Source: Paracoccus sp. N5 (lineage in GTDB: Bacteria > Pseudomonadota > Alphaproteobacteria > Rhodobacterales > Rhodobacteraceae). Taken from it: a stretch of DNA of 64,000 bases. Under the pieces are notes generated by a model. The model saw only the letters and a program-made list of their open reading frames with translations, ran no database searches and had not been told where the DNA came from. Position numbers and translations under genes: made by a program. The stretch lies in contig NZ_AQUO01000002.1 of assembly GCF_000371965.1 (NCBI RefSeq), forward strand, positions 388,001 to 452,000, read 5' to 3'. Position 1 is the first letter of the stretch, and each line of letters begins with the position of its first letter. Below are positions 42,158-50,937 of the stretch, piece after piece.

Positions 42158-43250
42158 CGATGATTGCGGGTCGCGCTGCTGGAAAAGGGCCTTGTCGGGG
42201 CCGAGCAACCTGCCGCAGTTGGGGCTGGTGCCGCCAGAAGAACCGGGATGAGCGCCAACTGCCGCTGGCGATCCTGGCTCTGCGCATGGGGAAGACGCTG
42301 TCGCAGAACCCAGGCTTTCGCCGCTCGGGGCTCTTCTATGCCAGCAACGACAGGGCGAGTTTGGCCCAGTGGGAGGAACGGGGCCGCATGGCGCGCGGCC
42401 ATGGCGTGGGCACCCGGATGATCTCGGGCGCCGAGATCGCCGCGATGCTCCCCGCCGCCGCGCGCGCTGGAAAGGCGGTGTGCATTCGCCGACCGACGCC
42501 CGCGCCGCTGATGGCCGAGCCCGCGCAGGCTTGGCGCCACCGTCCATCGATCCTGCGCGGTGCGCAAGATCGAGTTCCCGGCCGGCCGGGTCGGCGGCGT
42601 GCTGACCGAGCGCGGCCGCATCGGCTGCGACGCGGTGCTAGTCGCGGGCAGCGCCTGGGCCGGAATGCCGCCGCGCCGCCATGGCGTGCCTTTCCTGCAG
42701 GCCTCGATCCAGTCCACCTCGTGTGCGACCGCGCCCATGCCCGAGGTGACCGCCGGCGGCTGCACGGTCGGCACTTCGGGCTTTGGCCGGTTGCATGTCT
42801 CGCCGCGCGGGATCATGCAGATGCGGCCGTTCTGGAAGACCTTCCTGAAGCGCCGGCGAAGCTGACCTACAGCCTTGGCGCCAGTTTCTTCACCGGCCGG
42901 ATGCGCTGCGGCGCTGGAGCGCCGACCGGGTTTCGGCCTTCGAGCGCATCCGCGTGCTGGACCCCAAGCCCGAGGCGCGGCTGCTGAGACGCGGCATGGC
43001 CGACTTGGCCCGCCCCCCCGCTCGCCGGGCGCAGGTGGCGCATTCCTGGGGCGGCATGGTCGATTGCACGCCCGACGCCATCGCGGTGATCGGGCCGGTC
43101 GGGACGCACCCGGGATTGTTCGTCTCGGCCGGGCACAGCGGGCATGGCTTCGGCATCGGTCCCGCGGCGGGCCGGCTGGTGGCCGAGCCGATCCGGGCGT
43201 CGCGCCCTCGGTCGATCCAGCCCTTTTGGCATGACCGCATGACCGATGGC
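42158..43250 (+). pseudogene. Decayed FAD-dependent amino-acid oxidase/dehydrogenase (DAO family)
   Basis: Fragments of a DadA/glycine-oxidase-like flavoprotein follow one another in different frames: VALLEKGLVGAEQ (42,170), then RDERQLPLAILALRMGKTLS with FRRSGLFYAS (about 42,240-42,345), RWKGGVHSPTDARA (about 42,470), RKIEFPAGRVGGVLTERGRI (42,563 on), WGGMVDCTPDAIAVIGP and GLFVSAGHSGHGFGIGP (43,050-43,165). At least four frameshifts are needed to join them. The N-terminal G-x-G-x-x-G FAD loop is missing because the hyuA remnant abuts the gene. It cannot make an active enzyme. Confidence 0.75.
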
Positions 43251-43261
43251 AGCGATCTTGG

Positions 43262-43504
43262 CGAAATGGCGCGGGCGGGGGTAGTCCTGTCCTGGATCGC
43301 GGGCGTCAGCCTGATGAGCGGGACTCTGGCGCCGTGCCGGGCAGCATCGATTCCATCGCCGTCCTGGCCCGCGGCGCCGGCGCCGACATGGCCTTCGTGA
43401 TGAGCCTGCGGACCATCCGCATGTTCGCCATGGTGATCCTCGGGCCGACGCTGGCGACCGGGCTGGCGCGCATGCTGCTGCACCGCCGGGGCGGCCGGCC
43501 CTGA
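43262..43504 (+). pseudogene. C-terminal fragment of an AbrB-like membrane protein
   Basis: The last 57 codons read VPGSIDSIAVLARGAGADMA and FVMSLRTIRMFAMVILGPTL + AT, ending in LLHRRGGRP, which resembles the C-terminus of the membrane AbrB-duplication family (P-G-G/S-x-x-x-m-x-x-i-A). One frame earlier GVVLSWIAGVSLMSG seems to be the preceding helix, split off by a frameshift near 43,330. Everything upstream is lost. After it, a GAGGAG site and GTG at 43,524 start a short open frame of no recognisable family that runs into the next gene. Confidence 0.5.
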
Positions 43505-43635
43505 AAACTCCGAGGAGAATCCCGTGGCGCGGCCTGTCGGCCATGCCCTCGACCAGGCGGGCTGCGCCGGAACGTTTCACGGCGCGCCAAGCCTCGTCTG
43601 CGCAAGGGGCGTCCATCGGCCGAATGAAGTCGCCC

Positions 43636-44595
43636 TTAGGCACGCACCGAGACAAGAGGATCGTCTCCGCATTCGCCGGTGTGGCCGGTCGACTGCCTGA
43701 TCGGGTGGCCGTGGGCGCGCCGATAGGCCTTGCTCAGCGAAGCCGCGTCGCAATAGCCGCAGCGCAGGGCGATTTCGCGCAGGCCCAGCCCGGTGCTGGC
43801 AGCCAGCTCGCGCGCCTGCGACAGCCGCAGCATCTGGAAATAGCGGCCCGGCGCCATGCCGGTCTCGGCCCGGAACAGCCGGTCCAGCTTGCTGAGCGAG
43901 ACCCCGCAGCGCGCGGCGATTTCGGGCAGCGGCATCGGCGTCTCGATCGACCCGATCATCAGGTTCATCGCCTGCCGCAGCCGCGCCGTGCCCTTGCGGG
44001 GCAGGCCGGGCAGGGCCGGGCCGGCCTCGCCCCGGCCGGCGTCATGCAGAAACATCGACGAGGCGACGAAGGCATTGGCCTGGCCGAACCGCCGGGCGAT
44101 GAAGGCCAGGATCAGGTCCAGCGCACCGGCCGCGCCGCCACAGGACCAGAAGCGGTCTGCCATCACATAGGGCGCGGGGTCGGCCTGCACCTCGGGAAAG
44201 GCCTCGGCGAATTCGCCGAGCAGCGACCAGTGCAGGGTGGCGCGTCGCCCGCGCAGCAGGCCCGCCGCCGCCAGAAGCCAGGGCCCGCTGTCGGCGCCGA
44301 TCACGATGCGGGCCTGCCGCGCCAGCGCCAGGATGCGGCGCGGCCCCGCCCCGCCGGCGTGGTCGCGATAGCCATAGCCCGCCACCACCACCAGCAGCTC
44401 GAACTCCGCCGCCGCAGCGTCGTCGGGCGCGACGGACAGCCCGCTGGAGGACCGCACCGGGCGGCCGTCGGGGGTCATGACCTGCCAGCGGATGTCGATC
44501 CCGGCCTGGTCGCGGACCGCCCGCAGGGGCTCGAGCAGGCAGGACAGCACCATGTTCGAGAAGCCGTCGAAAAGCAGGAAGCCGACGCGGACCAT
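43636..44595 (-). CDS. GlxA-type AraC-family transcriptional regulator
   Basis: A 319-residue regulator with an N-terminal DJ-1/PfpI (class I amidotransferase-like) domain (VRVGFLLFDGFSNMVLSCLL, ELLVVVAGYGYRD, IVIGADSGPWLLAAAGLL) and a C-terminal AraC double helix-turn-helix (PEIAARCGVSLSKLDRLFRA, GLREIALRCGYCDAASLSKA). Such proteins often control choline, betaine and carnitine catabolism. It is divergent from the BKACE gene across 96 bp, so it is a candidate regulator of the carnitine genes. The start at 44,593-44,595 begins MVRVGFLLFDG; the open frame extends further but without family-like sequence. Confidence 0.87.
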   Translation of the reverse strand: MVRVGFLLFDGFSNMVLSCLLEPLRAVRDQAGIDIRWQVMTPDGRPVRSSSGLSVAPDDAAAAEFELLVVVAGYGYRDHAGGAGPRRILALARQARIVIGADSGPWLLAAAGLLRGRRATLHWSLLGEFAEAFPEVQADPAPYVMADRFWSCGGAAGALDLILAFIARRFGQANAFVASSMFLHDAGRGEAGPALPGLPRKGTARLRQAMNLMIGSIETPMPLPEIAARCGVSLSKLDRLFRAETGMAPGRYFQMLRLSQARELAASTGLGLREIALRCGYCDAASLSKAYRRAHGHPIRQSTGHTGECGDDPLVSVRA

Positions 44596-44691
44596 GAAAT
44601 GCTGACCTGTTTGGACAATCCGGTGACAGGATAGGATAATCCAGAAGCCGTGCAACCCCCTAGCATCGGGCCTGCCAACCAGGAGTTCGCC

Positions 44692-45615
44692 ATGCCCCTT
44701 GCCATGAATCGGGACGTCTTCATCACCTGCGCCGTGACCGGATCGGGCGGCACGCAGGACCGCTCGCCGCATGTGCCGCGCAGCCCGAAGCAGATCGCGG
44801 AAAGCGCCATCGCGGCGGCCAAGGCCGGCGCGGCGGTGGTCCATTGCCACGTCCGCGACCCCGAGACCGGCGCCCCCTCGCGCAAGCTGGACTATTACCG
44901 CGAGGTGACCGACCGCATCCGCGAGGCCGAGGTGGACGTGGTGCTGAACCTGACCGCCGGCATGGGCGGCGACATCGTCTTCGGCAATACCGAGGCGCCG
45001 TTTCCGCTGAACGCCGCCGCGACCGACATGGTCGGCGCCACCGAGCGCATGGCCCATGTCGTCGAATGCCTGCCCGAGATCTGCACCCTCGATTGCGGCA
45101 CGATGAACTTCGCCGAGGCCGATTACGTGATGACCAACACGCCCGGCATGTTGCGGGCCATGGGCGGCATGATGACCGCCCTGGGCGTCAAGCCCGAGAT
45201 CGAGGCCTTCGACACCGGCCACCTGTGGTTCGCCAAGCAGCTGGTCGAGGAAGGCACGCTGGCCGGCCCGGCCCTGGTGCAGTTGTGCATGGGCGTGCCC
45301 TGGGGGGCGCCGAACGACCTGAATACCTTCCTGGCGATGGTGAACGCGGTGCCCGCGGACTGGACCTGGTCGGCCTTCAGCCTGGGCCGCGACCAGATGC
45401 CTTTCGTCGGTGCCTCGGTGCTGGCGGGCGGCAATGTCCGCGTGGGGCTGGAGGACAATCTGTGGCTGGGCAAGGGCCAGCTTGCCACCAATGCGCAGCT
45501 GGTCGAGCGTGCCGCGACCATCATCGAGAACCTGGGCGCCCGCGTGATCGGCCCTGCCGAGGTGCGCGAACGCCTGGGCCTGGTGAAGCGCGCGCCGAAA
45601 GGAGCCGCGGCATGA
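44692..45615 (+). CDS. BKACE-family beta-keto acid cleavage enzyme (dehydrocarnitine cleavage)
   Basis: A 307-residue TIM-barrel enzyme of the DUF849/BKACE family. It has VFITCAVTGSGGTQDRSPHV, VVHCHVRDPETGAPSRKLDY (metal-binding histidines), LNLTAGMGGDIVFG, LDCGTMNFAE and RVGLEDNLWLGKGQLATNAQ. Members transfer an acetyl-CoA-derived group to beta-keto acids; next to carnitine 3-dehydrogenase the expected substrate is 3-dehydrocarnitine, giving betainyl-CoA and acetoacetate. That assignment is inferred from context. The ATG overlaps nothing upstream; the stop overlaps the next gene (ATGA). Confidence 0.87.
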   Translation: MPLAMNRDVFITCAVTGSGGTQDRSPHVPRSPKQIAESAIAAAKAGAAVVHCHVRDPETGAPSRKLDYYREVTDRIREAEVDVVLNLTAGMGGDIVFGNTEAPFPLNAAATDMVGATERMAHVVECLPEICTLDCGTMNFAEADYVMTNTPGMLRAMGGMMTALGVKPEIEAFDTGHLWFAKQLVEEGTLAGPALVQLCMGVPWGAPNDLNTFLAMVNAVPADWTWSAFSLGRDQMPFVGASVLAGGNVRVGLEDNLWLGKGQLATNAQLVERAATIIENLGARVIGPAEVRERLGLVKRAPKGAAA

Positions 45616-47033
45616 GCAAGGCGGCGATCATCGGCGGCGGCGTCATCGGCGGCGGCTGGGCCGCGCGTTTCCTGCTGAACGGCTGGGATGTGGCGGTCTT
45701 CGACCCCGACCCGCAGGCCGAGCGCAAGATCGGCGAGGTGCTGGCGAACGCCCGCCGGGCGCTGCCCGCGCTCTACGACCGCGCGCTGCCGCCCGAAGGC
45801 CGGCTGAGCTTTCACGCCGACATGGCCGAGGCGGTGGCGGGCGCCGCCTGGATCCAGGAAAGCGTCCCCGAGGTTCTGGCGCTGAAGCACAAGATCCTGC
45901 CCGCCATCGCGGCGGCGGCCGGGCCGGATGCGGTGATCGGCTCGTCGACCTCGGGCTTCAAGCCGTCCGAGCTGAATGCGGCCGGCACCCACGCGGTGGT
46001 GGCGCATCCCTTCAACCCCGTCTATCTGCTGCCGCTGGTCGAGCTGGTGGGCGATGGCGCCACCTGCGCGCGGGCCGCCGACATCCTGCGCGGCATCGGC
46101 ATGTTTCCCCTGATCCTGCGCAAGGAAATCGACGCCCATATCGCCGACCGCCTGCTGGAGGCGGTGTGGCGCGAGGCGCTGTGGCTGGTCAAGGACGGCA
46201 TCGCCACCACCGAGGAGATCGACGAATCGATCCGCATGGGTTTCGGCATCCGCTGGGCGCAGATGGGCCTGTTCGAGACCTATCGCATCGCCGGCGGCGA
46301 GGCCGGGATGAAGCATTTCATGGCCCAGTTCGGCCCGGCGCTGTCCTGGCCCTGGACCAAGCTGATGGACGTGCCCGAGTTCAACGACGAACTGGTCGAC
46401 CTGATCGCCAGCCAGTCCGACGCGCAATCCGGCCACCGCTCGATCCGCGAGCTGGAGCGGCTGCGCGACGACAATGTCGTCGGCATGCTCCGCGCGCTGC
46501 GCCGCTCGGGCAGCGGCGCCGGCGGCGTCCTGCGCGCGCATGAGGCGCAGCTGCCCGACCCGGGCGAGCGCGACGGGCTGCCGATCACCGGCGCGCGCCA
46601 GGTGCCGGTGACCTGGACCGACTACAACGGCCATATGAACGAGACGCATTACCTGGAAGCCGCCTCGCTGGCCACCGACCGCTTCATGGAGATGATCGGC
46701 GCCGACGCGGATTATATCGGCTCGGGACAGAGCTATTTCACGGTCGAGAACCATATCCGTTACCTGGACGAGATCCACGCCGGCGACCGGCTGGTGGTGA
46801 CGACCCAGGTGCTGGACGGGCAGGGCAAGCGGCTGCACCTGTTCCACCGGCTCTGGCGCGGCGAGGTGCTGGCCGCCACGGTCGAGACGCTGCTTCTGCA
46901 TACCGACCTCGGCACCCGCCGCACCAGCGCGCCCGCGCCCGCCGTGGCGGCGGCGCTGGCCGATTGGGCCGGCCGCCATGCCGCCATGCCGGCCGAGGGG
47001 GCGGGCCGCTTCGTCGGCCAGCCCAGGTCCTGA
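45612..47033 (+). CDS. lcdH: L-carnitine 3-dehydrogenase fused to a thioesterase domain
   Basis: A 473-residue two-domain protein. Residues 1 to ~315 are a 3-hydroxyacyl-CoA-dehydrogenase-like NAD enzyme (AAIIGGGVIGGGWAARFLLN, IQESVPEVLALKHKIL, GSSTSGFKPSELN, HPFNPVYLLPLVE), as in L-carnitine dehydrogenases. Residues ~335-473 form a hot-dog thioesterase (VPVTWTDYNGHMNETHYLEA with the catalytic-type aspartate, then YFTVENHIRYLDEIHAGD). The fusion suggests that oxidation of carnitine and hydrolysis of betainyl-CoA to glycine betaine are done by one polypeptide around the BKACE step. Its start overlaps that gene by 4 bp. Confidence 0.88.
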   Translation: MSKAAIIGGGVIGGGWAARFLLNGWDVAVFDPDPQAERKIGEVLANARRALPALYDRALPPEGRLSFHADMAEAVAGAAWIQESVPEVLALKHKILPAIAAAAGPDAVIGSSTSGFKPSELNAAGTHAVVAHPFNPVYLLPLVELVGDGATCARAADILRGIGMFPLILRKEIDAHIADRLLEAVWREALWLVKDGIATTEEIDESIRMGFGIRWAQMGLFETYRIAGGEAGMKHFMAQFGPALSWPWTKLMDVPEFNDELVDLIASQSDAQSGHRSIRELERLRDDNVVGMLRALRRSGSGAGGVLRAHEAQLPDPGERDGLPITGARQVPVTWTDYNGHMNETHYLEAASLATDRFMEMIGADADYIGSGQSYFTVENHIRYLDEIHAGDRLVVTTQVLDGQGKRLHLFHRLWRGEVLAATVETLLLHTDLGTRRTSAPAPAVAAALADWAGRHAAMPAEGAGRFVGQPRS

Positions 47034-47068
47034 CGCATGGGGCGCGCCATGCCTGGGGCGCGGGCGAG

Positions 47069-48055
47069 GTGACGGCGGGCGCGGAAGGGGTGTTCCGGCG
47101 CTCTGACCGGCCGCTCGGCGTCACCATCCTGGTGCTGCCCGATGCCTCGCTGATGAGCCTTGCCGCCACGCTGGACCCGTTGCGGGCGGCAAACCGCGTG
47201 TCGGGGGCGGAATGCTATCGCTGGCAGGTCGTCTCGGTCGACGGCAAGCCGGTGGCGACCAGCTGCGGCCTGCCGGTGCAGGTCGATGGAGCCTTCCGGC
47301 CGCAGCAGGAATGCGACCTGCTGATCGTGGTCGCGGCCTTCAACGTCGCGCGCCATGTCGCCCCGGCGGTGCTGGCCGCCGTGCGGCAGGGCGCGCGGCG
47401 GGCGGCGCTGGTCGGCGGCGTCGAGGCCGGCAGCTGGGTTCTGGCCCGCGCCGGGCTGCTGGACCAGCGCCAGGCCACGACGCATTGGGAGGATCTCGAG
47501 GATTTCGCCGCCCGCTTCCCGCAGCTGCGCGCCATCCCCGACCGCTGGGTGATCGACGGCCCGGTCTTCACCACCGGCGGCGCCGCGCCCACGCTGGACT
47601 TCATGCTGGCGCTGGTCCGCGCCCGCCAGGGCTTCGACGCGGCGCTGAACGTGGCCAGCCTTTACGTCTACGAAGAAATGCGCCTGCCCTCGGACGCGCA
47701 GCCCCTGGTCTCGCTGGGCCGGGCCGGGCGGATGGAGAGCCGTGTCGCCCAGGCCATCGGCATCATGGAGGCGCATCTGGACAGCCCGCTGCCCGTCGCC
47801 CGCATCGCCGCGCAGGTGAAATGTTCCAGTCGGACGCTGGAGGGGCTGTTTCGCGCCATCGTCCAGACCTCGCCCGCCGCCTATTACCAGTCGCTGCGGC
47901 TGCAGGCGGCGCGGCGACTGATCACCGACACCGACCTCGGCATGGCCGAGATCGCGGTCAGGACCGGCTTCGCCTCGATCGCCTCGCTGTCGCGCGCCTT
48001 CCGGCGGCGGTTCGGCCATCCGCCGACCGCCGCCAGACGCGGTTCAAAGACCTAG
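47069..48055 (+). CDS. GlxA-type AraC-family regulator (CdhR-like)
   Basis: About 328 residues: a DJ-1/PfpI-like N-terminal domain (VTILVLPDASLMSLAATLDP, LVGGVEAGSWVLARAGLLDQ, FTTGGAAPTLDFMLALV) and an AraC-type C-terminus (VARIAAQVKCSSRTLEGLFR, GMAEIAVRTGFASIASLSRA). It resembles regulators of carnitine dehydrogenase operons. The start is uncertain: GTG at 47,069 and GTG at 47,090 both fit; there is no in-frame ATG between lcdH and the conserved domain. It follows lcdH in the same direction after 35 bp and overlaps the convergent binding-protein gene by 12 bp. Confidence 0.83.
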   Translation: MTAGAEGVFRRSDRPLGVTILVLPDASLMSLAATLDPLRAANRVSGAECYRWQVVSVDGKPVATSCGLPVQVDGAFRPQQECDLLIVVAAFNVARHVAPAVLAAVRQGARRAALVGGVEAGSWVLARAGLLDQRQATTHWEDLEDFAARFPQLRAIPDRWVIDGPVFTTGGAAPTLDFMLALVRARQGFDAALNVASLYVYEEMRLPSDAQPLVSLGRAGRMESRVAQAIGIMEAHLDSPLPVARIAAQVKCSSRTLEGLFRAIVQTSPAAYYQSLRLQAARRLITDTDLGMAEIAVRTGFASIASLSRAFRRRFGHPPTAARRGSKT

Positions 48056-48982
48056 CGCCGCCTTGGCGGCGGGCAGGCCCGGCTCGCCCGCAACGGTGGT
48101 GACATCGGCAAGCCAGGCGTCCAGCGCGGCCGGGTTTTCCTTGAGCCAGCGCTCGGCGGCGGCCTTCGGCTCCAGCCCCTCGTCCAGGACATAGGACATC
48201 ATCACGTCCTCGGCCTCGACCGTGAAGGCGAGGTTCGACAGGAACTTGCCCAGGTTGGGGCATTCCGCGGACAGGCCGGCGCGGGTATTGGTCAGCACGG
48301 TCGCGGCGCCGTCGTCGGGTCCGAACGTGTCGTTGCCGTCGGTCAGATAGGCCAGTTCGTAACGCACGTTCATCGGATGCGGCCGCCAGCCGAAGAACAG
48401 GATCGGCTGTTCGGCCTGGATGGCGCGCTGCACCTGGGCCAGCATGCCCTGTTCGCTGGATTCGACCAGTTCGAATTCGCCCAGGTCGAAGGCATTGTCC
48501 GAAATCGCCTGCAGGATCGTGCTGTTGGCGCTGCTGCCGGCCTCGATGCTGTAGATCTTGCCGCCGAGCTGGTCCTTGAACTTGGCGATGTCGGCATAGG
48601 TCTTGAGCCCGGCCTCATGCGTGTATGCGGGCACGGCGAAGCCGATCAGCGCGCCTTCCAGGTTCGGGCGCACCACCTCGATCTGGCCGGCATCGACCAG
48701 CGGCTTCTGGATCGGTTCCTGAAGCGGCATCCAGTTGCCCAGGAAGATGTCGGTATCGCCCTGTTTCAGCGATTCGAAGGTGACGGCGACCGACAGGATC
48801 TGCACCTCGGGTGTATAGCCCAGGGCCTGCAACACCATGGCCGACATGGCGGTGGTCACCGAGATGTCGGTCCAGCCCACGTCCGAGAAGCTGGGGGAAT
48901 GGCAGGCGGCGGGCTCGGCGGCCTCGGCCCTGGGCAGCACGGCCAGCGAGGCCAGGACTGCGACGGCGATCTTGCGCTTCAT
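48044..48982 (-). CDS. Betaine/choline/carnitine-type ABC transporter substrate-binding protein
   Basis: A 312-residue periplasmic protein with a Sec signal peptide (MKRKIAVAVLASLAVLPRAEAA). The OpuAC domain reads CHSPSFSDVGWTDISVTTAM, FLGNWMPLQEPIQKPLV and ILFFGWRPHPMN. Tryptophans in GWTDI, GNWMP and FGWRP probably form the aromatic cage for a trimethylammonium group, as in ChoX and CaiX. Beside carnitine genes, carnitine or betaine is a likely ligand. No permease or ATPase gene is adjacent, so it must share an importer encoded elsewhere, a known behaviour of CaiX-like proteins. Confidence 0.85.
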   Translation of the reverse strand: MKRKIAVAVLASLAVLPRAEAAEPAACHSPSFSDVGWTDISVTTAMSAMVLQALGYTPEVQILSVAVTFESLKQGDTDIFLGNWMPLQEPIQKPLVDAGQIEVVRPNLEGALIGFAVPAYTHEAGLKTYADIAKFKDQLGGKIYSIEAGSSANSTILQAISDNAFDLGEFELVESSEQGMLAQVQRAIQAEQPILFFGWRPHPMNVRYELAYLTDGNDTFGPDDGAATVLTNTRAGLSAECPNLGKFLSNLAFTVEAEDVMMSYVLDEGLEPKAAAERWLKENPAALDAWLADVTTVAGEPGLPAAKAALGL

Positions 48983-49563
48983 TTTCTCTCCTCCGTTGTT
49001 GGTCCAGCCGATCCGCCAGGGTCAGCCCTGGGGAAAGGATAGCCGAGAGTTCCGCATCAGGTTGACCCGTTGCGCAGCAATTTTTGCGATTTGCGCAGGG
49101 AACGGCGGGTTTTGGGCAATTGGTTGCCGCTTCGCGCGCCGGGTGGGCTGGTGCGGGGCGTGGACCGGCCCTGCCGCGGGTCTTTCATCCTGTCGCCGGA
49201 GCCTTTCGGTCGTTCACGCCGGTCGGCGCGCGCTGTGCAATCGCCCGGTGCCGCGGTGATGCGCGGCTGCGTGGCCGCGCGGTGCTGGAGAAGCAGATCC
49301 GGGGGCTCGACCACCGTGCCGTTGAGCGAGATCGGCACGTCGATTCCGCCCGGCCCGTCCTTGGTCCGCGCTGCGTGACCCCGGCGGCCCCACGCCGGCC
49401 AGGCTCCGCGCTTCGGCCGGGGCCAGTTTCATCGGGCTGGCCAGGTCCAGGCCTTGTGCGGCAAGCCCGTCGAGGTTCTGGACCGGACCCTTGCCCGACT
49501 GTCGCGCGTTACGGTGCAAGCACCACCGATGTGGAGCCCTGCAAACCAGACACGGAGGATACC
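48983..49563. other. 581-bp gene-poor gap
   Basis: No complete gene is seen. Near the binding-protein start the gap holds two TGCGCAG direct repeats (49,071-49,077 and 49,092-49,098, 21 bp apart), a possible regulator site about 90-115 bp upstream. On the minus strand 49,300-49,510 broken open frames such as MKLAPAEARSLAGV and MPISLNGTVVEPPDLL look like decayed coding sequence of an unknown family. Confidence 0.45.
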
Positions 49564-50007
49564 ATGCCCAGCACGATCCGACTGCACCGCGTCATCGCGG
49601 CGAAACCCGAAAAGCTCTATCGCGCCTTCATCGAACCCGACGCGGTGGCAAGCTGGCTGCCGCCCTGGGGCTTTCTCTGCACCGTCCACGAGCTGGAGGC
49701 GAGGGTCGGCGGCCGGCACCGGATGTCGTTTCGCAACTTCACCACCGGCGACAGCCATTCCTTCGGCGGCAGCTATCTGGAACTGATCCCGGGCCAGCGC
49801 CTCGTCTATACCGACCGGTTCGACGACCCCAACCTGCCGGGCGAAATGACGGTCACGGTGGACCTGAAGCCGGTCTCGGTCGGAACCGAGATCAGCATCG
49901 AGCAGCAGGGCGTGCCGGACCTGATCCCGGCTGAGGCCTGCTATCTCGGCTGGCAGGATTCGCTGCACAAGCTGGCGAAACTGGTCGAGCCGGAAATCAG
50001 CCAATAG
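49564..50007 (+). CDS. SRPBCC (AHSA1/START-like) family protein
   Basis: A 147-residue protein with the AHSA1 pattern: IRLHRVIAAKPEKLYRAFIE, PDAVASWLPPWGF, GGRHRMSFRNFTTGD and LELIPGQRLVYTDRFDDPN. These ligand-binding cup proteins act in many contexts, so no specific role can be given. The start ATG has GGAGGATACC upstream, a good site. It is followed after 27 bp by a glutathione-transferase gene in the same direction, so both may be one transcript. Confidence 0.85.
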   Translation: MPSTIRLHRVIAAKPEKLYRAFIEPDAVASWLPPWGFLCTVHELEARVGGRHRMSFRNFTTGDSHSFGGSYLELIPGQRLVYTDRFDDPNLPGEMTVTVDLKPVSVGTEISIEQQGVPDLIPAEACYLGWQDSLHKLAKLVEPEISQ

Positions 50008-50034
50008 GCACGACCGCATCACAGGAGCCGTGCG

Positions 50035-50682
50035 ATGACCCCCATCATCACCGCCTTCGCGCGATCCCCCGACCGCGGCCAGGGCTTGGCGCGCGACATG
50101 CGTGTCCGCTGGGCATTGGAAGAGGTCGGCCAGGCCTACGACACGCGCCTGCTCTCCTTCGACGAGATGAAGCAGCCCGCGCATCTGGCACTGCACCCCT
50201 TCGGGCAGATCCCGACCTATCAGGAGGGCGATCTTGCCCTGTTCGAGTCGGGCGCCATCTTGCTGCATGTCGCGCAACGCCATCCGGGCCTCTTGCCCGA
50301 GGAAGCGAATGCGCGGGCGCGGGCCATCATGTGGATCTTCGCCTCACTCAACACCGTCGAGCCGCCGATCGCCGAGTGGGAACAGGCCGCGTATCTTGAG
50401 CGCGACAGGCCCTGGCACCAGGCGCGCCTTCCCCTGCTGGAGAAGCGCATCCGCGATCGTCTGGAGCAGCTTTCCCGCCCCTTCGGCGAGGCAGACTGGC
50501 TCGACGGCACCTTCAGTGCCGGCGACCTGCTGATGGTGTCGGTGCTGCGCAGGCCGGAGGGAAGCGGTATGTTGGAGACGTTTCCGAACCTCCGCGCCTA
50601 TGTCGCCCGCGGCAAGGCGCGTCCGGCCTATCGGCGCGCCTTCGAGGCACAACGGGCGGTGTTCACGGCATCGCAGGGCTGA
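50035..50682 (+). CDS. Glutathione S-transferase family protein
   Basis: A 215-residue cytoplasmic protein with a thioredoxin-like N-terminal domain (IITAFARSPDRGQGLARDMR, then HPFGQIPTYQEGDLALFESG, the GSH-binding cis-proline and E-S motif) and a helical C-terminal domain (GTFSAGDLLMVSVLRRPEG with the N-capping S-x-x-D). An N-terminal serine (ARSPD) may be the activating residue. Substrate unknown; probably detoxification. The C-terminal end falls just before an RND fragment on the other strand. Confidence 0.87.
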   Translation: MTPIITAFARSPDRGQGLARDMRVRWALEEVGQAYDTRLLSFDEMKQPAHLALHPFGQIPTYQEGDLALFESGAILLHVAQRHPGLLPEEANARARAIMWIFASLNTVEPPIAEWEQAAYLERDRPWHQARLPLLEKRIRDRLEQLSRPFGEADWLDGTFSAGDLLMVSVLRRPEGSGMLETFPNLRAYVARGKARPAYRRAFEAQRAVFTASQG

Positions 50683-50693
50683 ACGGGGCGTCA

Positions 50694-50905
50694 CATCGCC
50701 ATCGCCAGGGTCGGGATCAGCGTCGCCCGCCAGCTTTGCAGGAAGACCAGGATGACCAGGAAGACCAGGACCACCGCCTCGATCAGCGTGTGATAGACTT
50801 GGCTGATGGATTCCTCGACGAAGGGCGAGGTGTCGTAGGAATAGACGATCTGCACGCCCGCCGGCAGCGAGGATTGCAGCCCGTCCAGCACGCCCCGCAC
50901 CCATG
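50694..50905 (-). pseudogene. Short internal fragment of an RND-family efflux permease
   Basis: About 68 codons on the minus strand read LDGLQSSLPAGVQIVYSYDT followed by SPFVEESISQVYHTLIEAVV and LVFLQSWRATLIPTLAMAM, the region of AcrB/MexB-type pumps around the first large periplasmic loop and second transmembrane helix. Intact members exceed 1,000 residues. Both ends are missing, so this is a relic. The upstream sequence carries several operator-like dyads that may be its old promoter or belong to another inserted segment. Confidence 0.7.
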
Positions 50906-50937
50906 ATGCCCGACAATCGCTCCGGTGCACGCGATGA

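Noticed and set aside
41511..42287. Minus-strand open frames through the pseudogene block
   Set aside because: They show no protein family, whereas the plus strand shows ordered remnants of known families.
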